Source of the DNA: an uncultured Chthoniobacterales bacterium
GTDB taxonomy: Bacteria > Verrucomicrobiota > Verrucomicrobiia > Chthoniobacterales > UBA10450
Length of the DNA stretch: 5,296 nt
Assembly (NCBI GenBank): GCA_955652155.1
Contig: CATPAT010000162.1
Location: 1-5,296 of the forward strand
Direction: 5' to 3'
Both the position numbers and the translations under genes were made by a program. How positions within the stretch are numbered: the stretch's first letter is position 1; every line of letters starts with the position of its first letter. Below are positions 1 through 4,759 of this stretch, one piece after another. The notes under the pieces were generated by a model. It had not been told where the DNA came from, made no database searches, and saw only the letters and a list, made by a program, of their open reading frames with translations.

Positions 1-347
1 ACGCCGTCACTAATCGATTGATTGGCCAACTTGTCGGAGCGGCGACCAGCGTTGGCGCGAACTATGTCGAAGCCGACGATGCAGTATCGAAGAAGGAATT
101 TCTCGAGAATATCGGTACCTGTAAAAAGGAAGCGCGCGAAACAAAACACTTTCTGCGAATGATTGTTCGGGCCGTTCCAGACCTAAAGCTCGAAGCTCGC
201 AAGCTCTTGAGAGAAGCGCGAGAACTACATCTGATCTTCTCAAAGATCTGGAGAAGCAAGGGGATGAGTTTCGTCATTCGAGCTTTGTCATTATTTCGTC
301 ATTCTGCATTCGTCATTCGTCATTTTTCTCATGGCCACGCCCGTTGA
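1..347 (+). CDS. Four-helix-bundle protein (23S rRNA intervening-sequence type), 5'-truncated
   Basis: The reading frame is open from the left edge (first full codon at 3), so the true start lies outside the window; TTG at 18 is unlikely to be a genuine start. The visible 114 residues begin AVTNRLIGQLVGAATSVGAN, followed by YVEADDAVSKKEF, an ARETKHFLRMI helix and an LLREARELHLIFSKI helix. This matches the small four-helix-bundle family named after proteins encoded in 23S rRNA intervening sequences, usually about 120 residues long and related in fold to the Avd accessory protein of diversity-generating retroelements. Cellular function is unknown. The family domain appears to end near WRSKG (about position 261). 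The last ~27 residues (MSFVIRALSLF...RHFSHGHAR) are encoded by the repeat at 269-327, and the TGA stop at 345-347 lies inside the next gene, a 17-nt overlap. The native stop was therefore probably lost or displaced by the repeat. Family call is firm; role is not. Confidence 0.8.
   Translation, partial: AVTNRLIGQLVGAATSVGANYVEADDAVSKKEFLENIGTCKKEARETKHFLRMIVRAVPDLKLEARKLLREARELHLIFSKIWRSKGMSFVIRALSLFRHSAFVIRHFSHGHAR
269..327 (+). repeat. TCGTCAT-heptamer repeat, copy A (one arm only)
   Basis: The segment contains ATTCGAGCTTTGTCATT at 276-292, then TCGTCAT units at 296-302, 310-316 and 317-323. It matches the right arm of copy B (1271-1314) almost base for base over the first 29 positions, with one A/G difference, and then carries a short insertion (TCTGCA) relative to it. 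No complementary left arm is visible upstream, so this is half of the palindrome seen in copy B. It ends 3 nt before the mlaF start codon and encodes the C-terminal tail of the four-helix-bundle protein. It resembles dispersed intergenic repeats of the REP/MITE kind; genome copy number is unknown from this window. Confidence 0.75.
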
Positions 348-1188
348 TTCTCCCGTCATCGAAGTTACCGATCTTGTCCGGAAATTCGGAGATCGCACGG
401 TGATCAACGACATTTCTTTCAATGTTCGTCGCGGCGAGACACTCGTGATCATGGGCGGAAGCGGTTGCGGGAAAAGCACGTTGCTCCGTCACATTATCGG
501 CTCAATGAAGCCGACCTCCGGTTCGGTAAAAATCTTTGGCCAGGAAATTACGACGATGAACGAACGCGAAATCGCGTCCGTTCGCCGGCGATTCGGAATG
601 TTGTTTCAATCGGGCGCATTGCTCGCTTCTCTCACTGTCGGCGAAAATGTCGCGCTCCCGCTTTTGCAGCACACCGAGAACTCAGCTGATGAGATTGAAG
701 AAATCGTGGAGGAAAAACTTCAAATGGTCGGCCTGAGCGGATTTGAAGATCTCAAACCGGCCGAGATCAGCGGTGGAATGAAAAAACGCGTCGGCCTCGC
801 CCGTGCCCTGGCGCTCGATCCCGAATTACTGTTCAGCGATGAGCCAACTTCCGGCCTCGATCCGATCATGACCGCGGTGGTCGATCAACTCACACTCAAG
901 CTCACCCATGGCGAACACCTGACCGCTGTCGTTGTTACGCACGACATGACCAGCGCCTTTCGGATCGCAACCCGGATGATCATGCTTGGTCACGGCTCGA
1001 TTGTCGCGCAAGGTACGCCGGACGAAATTCGCAACAGCCTGAATCCCGAAGTGCAACAGTTCATCAACGGCCAGGCCGATGGGCCGATTCCATTAAATCT
1101 TTCCCAGGACGAACATGAACACCATCAACACGTGAAGCCGCGACCGTTTATCGGCGCGCGACACCGATTTCATCGCAAGACCGCATGA
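331..1188 (+). CDS. mlaF: MlaF-like ABC transporter ATP-binding protein
   Basis: This 285-residue cytoplasmic ATPase should power an MCE-type phospholipid/lipid ABC transporter at the inner membrane. Residues 8-250 form a complete nucleotide-binding domain: Walker A GGSGCGKST at 42-50, Q-loop Gln93 in FQSGALLASLTVGENVALPL, signature ISGGMKKRVGLARA at 146-159, Walker B LLFSDEPTSGLDP at 166-178 with catalytic Glu171, and switch His204. FQSGALLxSLTVxENV and SGGMKKRVGLARA are hallmarks of the Mla/Ttg2A/Mkl branch rather than of amino-acid or export ATPases. The tail FINGQADGPIP resembles the C-terminal extension of E. coli MlaF, but then continues with a His-rich, basic stretch (DEHEHHQHVKPRP) that I do not recognise. 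The ATG at 331 is the only good start after an in-frame TGA at 265; no Shine-Dalgarno motif precedes it. mlaD follows after 159 bp. The permease gene mlaE is not in the window. Confidence 0.93.
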   Translation: MATPVDSPVIEVTDLVRKFGDRTVINDISFNVRRGETLVIMGGSGCGKSTLLRHIIGSMKPTSGSVKIFGQEITTMNEREIASVRRRFGMLFQSGALLASLTVGENVALPLLQHTENSADEIEEIVEEKLQMVGLSGFEDLKPAEISGGMKKRVGLARALALDPELLFSDEPTSGLDPIMTAVVDQLTLKLTHGEHLTAVVVTHDMTSAFRIATRMIMLGHGSIVAQGTPDEIRNSLNPEVQQFINGQADGPIPLNLSQDEHEHHQHVKPRPFIGARHRFHRKTA

Positions 1189-1190
1189 TA

Positions 1191-1322
1191 TGAATGACGA
1201 AGCACGAATATCGAATGCCAAAGGAATGACGAAACCCGAAGCTCGAACCAAGTGCGACGCGCTTTCCGTTATTCGAGCTTTGTCATTGTTTCGTCATTCG
1301 TCATTCGTCATTTTGCATTCGA
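1191..1322. repeat. Large imperfect palindrome, heptamer repeat copy B
   Basis: This fills most of the mlaF-mlaD gap. The left arm (about 1211-1247: TCGAATGC, then GAATGACGAAAC, then GAAGCTCGAA) is complementary with gaps to the right arm (1272-1322: TTCGAGCTTTGTCATTG, three tandem TCGTCAT units at 1291-1311, then GCATTCGA), around a ~24-nt centre (1248-1271). GAATGACGAA occurs again at 1192-1201 as an additional copy outside the core arm. The right arm is nearly identical to copy A (269-327). As RNA it could form a long bulged hairpin between the two cistrons, with possible effects on mRNA processing or on the MlaF:MlaD ratio. It looks like a dispersed palindromic repeat. No transposase gene or clear target-site duplication is visible. 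Confidence 0.75.
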
Positions 1323-1347
1323 GCCTGGACATTCCTCGTTTTATTCA

Positions 1348-2229
1348 ATGAAGAAGAATCTGTCCGATTACTTGGTCGCTTTGTCGGTCATCGCTTGCAG
1401 CGTCGTCTTGCTCGCCGCGCTCACGTTTGCGCTTTCCGGTTATCGTTTGAAAAAACCGACGCGCACGTTGCAAATCCAATACGAAGATGTGACCGGCATC
1501 AAAATCCATTCGGAAGTTCGCTACGCGGGCGCGCCGGCTGGACGCGTGATTGCGATGCGCCATCTCACTCCGGCCGAGCGCGCTAAATTGAGCAATAAAA
1601 AAGACGCCGTCATTATCACCGTGGAACTCGATGACGGGATTCCGCCGCTGCCTGCCGATGTAATTGCGACACTTAGCGCAGACACTTTGCTCGCGCCGAA
1701 ATTTGTCGCACTCTCCGCTGGCACGCCGGGTGGGAAAGCGCTGGCAAACAACGCGGCGATCGAAGGACATCCCGCTTACGGAATCGAACAAATCACCGCC
1801 GCGGCCGGACCGCTTTTCGAAAACGCAAATAAGCTATTGGACAATCTCAACCTGACCGTGACTGATTTACACGGCGAGCTTGGCGACTTCATGCCCAAGC
1901 TCGGGCCGCTGGCCGATTCATTAAAAATCGACGTCGATAATTTGCAGAACGTGATCAAAAACCTGGAGAGCGTTTCGAAAGGCGCCGACCACTTCCTCGG
2001 CACCGCTGACACATTCATCACCACGACCGACAAGTCGATTCAGGACCAGATGAAAGAGCTGCACGTGATTTTACTAAACCTGAAAGTTGTCACTACCCAC
2101 GCCAAAGCGTTCATCGATTCGCTCGCCGAAAAACCGAACCGTGTGATTTTCAGCGGCAAAGCGCCCAAGCTCACGCCGGAAGAAGAGATCATCAAAAGCA
2201 CCAAGCCACTCCCGGCGAAAAAACCGTGA
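1348..2229 (+). CDS. mlaD: MlaD-like MCE domain protein, inner-membrane anchored
   Basis: A 293-residue substrate-binding subunit expected to oligomerise in the periplasm and pass lipids to or from the MlaE/MlaF permease-ATPase. Starting at MKKNLSDYLV, residues 8-31 form one hydrophobic helix (LVALSVIACSVVLLAALTFAL) acting as an uncleaved N-terminal anchor. Residues ~38-125 form the MCE domain: LQIQYEDVTGIKIHSEVRYAGAPAGRV, a charged insert (LTPAERAKLSNKKD), then ITVELDD and the hydrophobic ATLSADTLLAPKFVALSAG. Residues ~147-265 look helical, as in the central needle or barrel helices of longer MCE proteins. The end is Pro/Lys-rich (APKLTPEEEIIKSTKPLPAKKP). ATG 1348 is preferred. A GTG at 1252 is in frame, but the 32 extra residues it adds are repeat-encoded (SSFVIRHF-like) and would precede the anchor. 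No Shine-Dalgarno motif is seen. Adjacent mlaF supports the role; the lipid substrate and transport direction are unknown. Confidence 0.92.
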   Translation: MKKNLSDYLVALSVIACSVVLLAALTFALSGYRLKKPTRTLQIQYEDVTGIKIHSEVRYAGAPAGRVIAMRHLTPAERAKLSNKKDAVIITVELDDGIPPLPADVIATLSADTLLAPKFVALSAGTPGGKALANNAAIEGHPAYGIEQITAAAGPLFENANKLLDNLNLTVTDLHGELGDFMPKLGPLADSLKIDVDNLQNVIKNLESVSKGADHFLGTADTFITTTDKSIQDQMKELHVILLNLKVVTTHAKAFIDSLAEKPNRVIFSGKAPKLTPEEEIIKSTKPLPAKKP

Positions 2230-2286
2230 CTGTAGCCGCGGTCGTCGACCGCGGACCGGCGTCAACGACGCCGGCTACAGCTTTTT
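2218..2286. terminator. Probable bidirectional intrinsic terminator between mlaD and the glycosyltransferase
   Basis: The GC-rich paired element at 2230-2280 is followed on the plus strand by C and then TTTTT (2282-2286). On the minus strand it is followed, after 6 nt, by TTTTTT (complement of A2218-2223). Each T-tract lies inside the other gene's terminal Lys-Lys codons, so it could also be coincidental. Placement between two convergent transcription units fits a terminator for both. The minus-strand T-tract is slightly far from the stem, so that direction is less certain. Confidence 0.6.
2230..2280. repeat. Double-hairpin element closed by a third stem (three-way junction)
   Basis: All but seven of the 51 bases pair. 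The outer stem is CTGTAG (2230-2235) with CTACAG (2275-2280). Hairpin 1 is CCGCGGTC (2236-2243), loop GTC, GACCGCGG (2247-2254). Hairpin 2 is CCGGCGTC (2256-2263), loop AAC, GACGCCGG (2267-2274). Only A2255 and the two triloops are unpaired. The element starts immediately after the mlaD TGA (2227-2229) and includes the last Leu codon and TAG stop of the convergent glycosyltransferase, so it occupies the entire gap. The design resembles dispersed REP-like repeats of Verrucomicrobiota-type genomes (recalled, not checked). Confidence 0.85.
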
Positions 2287-2949
2287 GTAGCGCCGCATCA
2301 GTTTAAAAAAGCGCAGCGTGTCGCGGACGGGATGAATGCTACTCACTTCATCCGAATAAACCGTGCTGATCGGCACCGAGTCGATTCGGAAACCTTTCCG
2401 GCTGGCGACGATCAGCATTTCGGTTTCGTAGTCGAAACGCGCCGCGCCGCCGAGCAATTCGGGAATCAATTGTCGATGTAACATTCGAAACCCACACTGC
2501 GTGTCCGGAATTTCCTGACCGCAGGCTGCGCTGATCCGTTCGCTCATCCAGCGATTAACGATCCGTCGCAGGCGCGGCATTGACGAAACGTCGTTCATCC
2601 GATTGCCGACGATGAGTTTCGGTTCGTCCGCCGAAAGCGCAGCCGCAACGAAACGATCGATCTCTTCCGGTCGATGTTGGCCATCCGAGTCGAGGATGAT
2701 TATGAAATCGGTTTGTCGTTCCAACCAATGACGCAATCCGGTTTTGATCGTCTCGCCTTTGCCGCGATTTTGGGGATGAACGATCACTTTCGCGCCGGCT
2801 TCGCGCGCGCGATCTGCCGTCTTATCTCGCGAGCCGTCATCGACAACCAGAACGTCGTCCAGTTTCTGGCGCGTTCGCCGGACGACGTCGCCGATGTGCT
2901 TCTCTTCGTTATAAGCGGGAATGACCGCCGCAGTTTTCGACGCCTCCAT
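2275..2949 (-). CDS. Family 2 glycosyltransferase (polyprenyl-phosphate sugar transferase-like)
   Basis: A 224-residue soluble GT-A enzyme that should transfer a sugar from a nucleotide donor, with a lipid phosphate (dolichol/undecaprenyl-phosphate type) as the likely acceptor by analogy. Motifs in order: IPAYNEE at 10-16, VVDDGSRDKT at 35-44, NRGKGETIKTG at 61-71, the metal/donor-binding DSD in ILDSDGQH at 85-92, VGNRM at 114-118, DTQCGFR at 149-155, FDYETEML at 172-179, and a C-terminal VYSDEVSSIHPVRDTLRFF segment. This arrangement is that of the DPM1/DPG-synthase-like branch of GT2. There is no membrane segment, unlike GtrB/ArnC relatives. The start ATG (2949-2947) follows the lipA TGA by 2 nt, so translation is probably coupled to lipA. 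The stop and last codon lie inside the double-hairpin element. Donor and acceptor cannot be named from the sequence. Confidence 0.88.
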   Translation of the reverse strand: MEASKTAAVIPAYNEEKHIGDVVRRTRQKLDDVLVVDDGSRDKTADRAREAGAKVIVHPQNRGKGETIKTGLRHWLERQTDFIIILDSDGQHRPEEIDRFVAAALSADEPKLIVGNRMNDVSSMPRLRRIVNRWMSERISAACGQEIPDTQCGFRMLHRQLIPELLGGAARFDYETEMLIVASRKGFRIDSVPISTVYSDEVSSIHPVRDTLRFFKLMRRYKKL

Positions 2950-2951
2950 CC

Positions 2952-3854
2952 TCAGCGGACTACTGGATGAAAGTCGGCCGCGTGATAGGAGCTGCGTACG
3001 AGCGGACCGGACGCGACGTGCTCGAATCCTTTTTTACGCGCGATCTCGCCGTAGAGATCGAATTGTTCTGGCGTGACGAATTCGACTACTGGCAAATGAT
3101 TTGGCGTTGGACGCAGATACTGACCCATGGTCAGAACCTGGCAGCCGGCCTCGCGCAAATCGTCCATTGTTTGAAAAATCTCCAGCTCGGTTTCGCCGAG
3201 GCCGAGCATGATCCCACTTTTCGTGACAATCCCGCGGCCGCGGGACGAAAGTTCTTTCGCGCGTCGGAGCACTTGCAACGACGTTCGATACTTCGCCCGC
3301 GAGCGCACCACTGGCGTGAGCCGCTCCACCGTCTCCATGTTGTGGTTGTAAATGTCGGGACCGGCATCGAGCACAGTCTGAATGCACGGATCATCGGCAT
3401 GAAAATCAGGGACGAGTACTTCGATGATAATGGACGAATCCATTTTTTGGATCGCAGTGATGACGCCGGCGAAATGATGGGCGCCGCCGTCTTTCAAATC
3501 ATCGCGCGCAACGGCAGTGATCACGACATGCTTTAACTTCATTCGCATCACCGCTTCCGCGACGCGTTGCGGCTCGTCTTCCTCTAAAGCAAACGGTTTC
3601 GCCGTTGTCACGGCGCAAAACCCACACGCGCGCGTGCAACGATCGCCCGCGATCATAAACGTCGCCGTGCCCTGACTCCAACATTCCCAGCGATTTGGGC
3701 ATTGCGCGCTTTCGCAAACGGTGTGCAGCCGCAGGTCCGAAATCAGCGCCTTGGTCGAAAAGAAAACAGGGTTCGACGGCAAACGGACTTTGATCCAGGA
3801 CGGTTTATGCGCCTGGTGCAGCGCCGGATCGATTTTCGCGCAGGACATCGTCAT
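2952..3854 (-). CDS. lipA: Lipoyl synthase (radical SAM)
   Basis: A 300-residue cytosolic enzyme that inserts two sulfur atoms at C6 and C8 of octanoyl groups on lipoyl domains (pyruvate and 2-oxoglutarate dehydrogenases, glycine cleavage H protein). Diagnostic features are complete: the auxiliary-cluster motif CESAQCPNRWEC with Cys47, Cys52 and Cys58; the radical SAM motif CTRACGFC with Cys73, Cys77 and Cys80; TAVARDDLKDGGA; YNHNMETV; TKSGIMLGLGE; LTMGQYLRPTPNHLPV; and the C-terminal RSSY (287-290) supplying the serine ligand of the auxiliary cluster. Length is normal for the family. ATG at 3854-3852 is used here; the in-frame ATG two codons later (3848-3846) is equally possible, and neither has a clear Shine-Dalgarno motif. 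A purine-rich AGGAGAGG lies ~47 nt upstream, too far to serve. No lipB is seen nearby. The glycosyltransferase follows 2 nt downstream in the same operon. Confidence 0.97.
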   Translation of the reverse strand: MTMSCAKIDPALHQAHKPSWIKVRLPSNPVFFSTKALISDLRLHTVCESAQCPNRWECWSQGTATFMIAGDRCTRACGFCAVTTAKPFALEEDEPQRVAEAVMRMKLKHVVITAVARDDLKDGGAHHFAGVITAIQKMDSSIIIEVLVPDFHADDPCIQTVLDAGPDIYNHNMETVERLTPVVRSRAKYRTSLQVLRRAKELSSRGRGIVTKSGIMLGLGETELEIFQTMDDLREAGCQVLTMGQYLRPTPNHLPVVEFVTPEQFDLYGEIARKKGFEHVASGPLVRSSYHAADFHPVVR

Positions 3855-3927
3855 CGAAACTAGCGCATCGTTGCGTTGTTGAAAAGTTAACGCTTTGCTT
3901 TCCTCTCCTACTTTCTAGTTTCTTGCC
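3855..3927. promoter_or_regulatory. Divergent intergenic region between lipA and the HD-domain gene
   Basis: These 73 bp separate two divergent start codons and must hold the 5' leaders of both genes, and probably their promoters. The HD-gene side is pyrimidine-rich (TCCTCTCCTACTTTCTAG at 3901-3918), so it reads AGGAGAGG on the lipA strand. I see no convincing -35/-10 pair on either strand and no Shine-Dalgarno at a useful distance from either start. The regulatory role is inferred from position only. Confidence 0.45.
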
Positions 3928-4512
3928 ATGCCCCAAGCCGAACGTGCCCTCGCCGTTCTCCACGAATGGGTAAAATCCGAGAGCCTGCGCAAGCATTGCT
4001 ACGCCGTTGCGGATTCGATGAAACACTTTGCCCAATTGCGCGGCGAAGATGTCGATCTTTGGGAAGCAGTCGGATTGCTACACGACATGGATTACGAGCG
4101 GCATCCGAATTTGGAACGCAGTTCGACCGAAGGTCATCCATTCGTCGGCGTAGCGTGGCTGCGCGACAACGGCTGGAGCGAAGAAGTTTGTCGCGCGATT
4201 CTTTCCCACGCCGATTACTCTGGCGTTTCTCCGGAGACGGCATTGGAGAAAACGCTCCGGGCGGTGGACGAACTGAGCAGCTTCGTCGTCGCCGTCGCGC
4301 TCGTTCGGCCAACGAAGAGCATTCACGATGTCGATCTTGCCGCAGTTAAAAAGAAGATGAAGGACAAGGCCTTCGCTCGCGCGGTTAATCGCGACGAAAT
4401 CGTTCACGGCTCGGAACAGCTCGGCATGCCGCTGGACGAAGTGATCAGTAACGTCATTGCCGCGCTCAAAGTGGACGCCGCGCGCCTCGGTCTTGCTGGA
4501 GCCGCGAGCTGA
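3928..4512 (+). CDS. HD-domain phosphohydrolase-like protein
   Basis: A 194-residue soluble protein of the HD superfamily, whose members are metal-dependent phosphohydrolases. The likely metal-binding set is visible: His23 in LRKHCYAVA, His52-Asp53 in GLLHDMDYE, His94 in ILSHADY and Asp114 in RAVDELSSFV; His70 in EGHPFVG may also contribute. The order and spacing (H...HD...H...D) fit a single-domain HDIG-type hydrolase. The C-terminal half, VRPTKSIHDVDLAAVKKKMKDKAFARAVNRDEI, is typical of a widespread uncharacterised branch of this family. The substrate is unknown; nucleotides or phosphorylated small molecules are usual for the superfamily. ATG 3928 is chosen because it opens directly on the domain; there is no Shine-Dalgarno. 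The gene is divergent from lipA. The last residues (LGLAGAAS) and the stop overlap an imperfect hairpin, possibly a repeat. Confidence 0.85.
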   Translation: MPQAERALAVLHEWVKSESLRKHCYAVADSMKHFAQLRGEDVDLWEAVGLLHDMDYERHPNLERSSTEGHPFVGVAWLRDNGWSEEVCRAILSHADYSGVSPETALEKTLRAVDELSSFVVAVALVRPTKSIHDVDLAAVKKKMKDKAFARAVNRDEIVHGSEQLGMPLDEVISNVIAALKVDAARLGLAGAAS

Positions 4513-4523
4513 GACTCGCTGGC
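4501..4523. repeat. Imperfect inverted repeat across the end of the HD-domain gene
   Basis: GCCGCGAG (4501-4508) pairs with CTCGC plus GGC (4515-4519, 4521-4523) with one bulged T, around the loop CTGAGA that contains the HD-gene stop TGA. A competing flanking pair, CTTGC (4492-4496) with GCAAG (4522-4526), is also present. No T-tract follows directly, so a classical terminator is doubtful. A dispersed repeat supplying the gene end is an alternative. Confidence 0.45.
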
Positions 4524-4640
4524 AAGGCTTTCGTTACTTTCCGCACAGTGGAATCAAGTGCCTCACCAGGGCACGGATAATGAACGCCTTGCTCCTTTAT
4601 TTCGTTCGGATTCCGCGACGTCTTCGGATGAGGCTAAGGT

Positions 4641-4724
4641 CTACTCACGAACCGTTGGTTCGGTGGCTTGAGAGACCAGTGCGCTGACGAAAAGCACGGC
4701 GATGACTGGGGGGAATTTGCGCAT
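4641..4724 (-). CDS. Putative 27-residue signal-peptide-like small ORF or gene remnant
   Basis: From ATG 4724-4722 the frame reads MRKFPPVIAVLFVSALVSQA then TEPTVRE and stops at TAG (4643-4641). The shape is that of a Sec signal peptide: basic n-region MRK, hydrophobic core VIAVLFVSALV, and a plausible cleavage site at SQA/TEP. Almost nothing would remain after cleavage. After the TAG the same frame stays open for about 25 codons (TLASSEDVAESERNKG...) before a TGA, so this may be the remnant of a small secreted protein broken by a nonsense change rather than a working peptide. A promoter-like sequence lies just upstream with -10 only 7 nt from the ATG. No family recognised. Confidence 0.3.
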   Translation of the reverse strand: MRKFPPVIAVLFVSALVSQATEPTVRE

Positions 4725-4731
4725 GCGAATT

Positions 4732-4759
4732 CTTATAAATTGCCTCGACCGATTTGCAA
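4732..4759 (-). promoter_or_regulatory. Sigma-70-like promoter candidate upstream of the small ORF
   Basis: On the minus strand TTGCAA (4759-4754, 4 of 6 matches to TTGACA) is separated by 16 bp from TATAAG (4737-4732, 5 of 6 matches to TATAAT). The -10 box ends 7 nt before ATG 4724, so a transcript from it would be leaderless or nearly so. Such matches also arise by chance in AT-rich gaps. Confidence 0.3.

Noticed and set aside
18..20. TTG at 18 as the start of the four-helix-bundle gene
   Set aside because: The frame is open to the window edge and the preceding codons (AVTNR) continue a family-typical helix, so the gene simply starts outside the window.
1191..1322. CRISPR-like array, suggested by the repeated TCGTCAT units
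   Set aside because: The units are 7 bp, directly tandem, with no spacers and an overall palindromic layout; no cas gene is present.
1345..1791. A 148-residue minus-strand ORF opposite mlaD
   Set aside because: It is a shadow of the MCE gene: Arg/Asp-rich composition and no motif.
2967..3536. A 189-residue plus-strand ORF opposite lipA
   Set aside because: It lies wholly antisense to lipA, whose full set of cluster-binding cysteines and the RSSY motif are intact on the minus strand; the translation shows no family features.
4558..4640. A possible structured RNA or tRNA-like piece (GTGCC/GGCAC hairpin, GTTCGGATTCC resembling a T-loop)
   Set aside because: No acceptor stem, anticodon arm or consistent cloverleaf could be drawn, and it matches no RNA family I recognise.
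4457..4687. A 76-residue plus-strand ORF overlapping the end of the HD gene
   Set aside because: Its first part is out of frame within the HD gene and the remainder (MNALLLYFVRIPRR...) has no Shine-Dalgarno, family or composition support.
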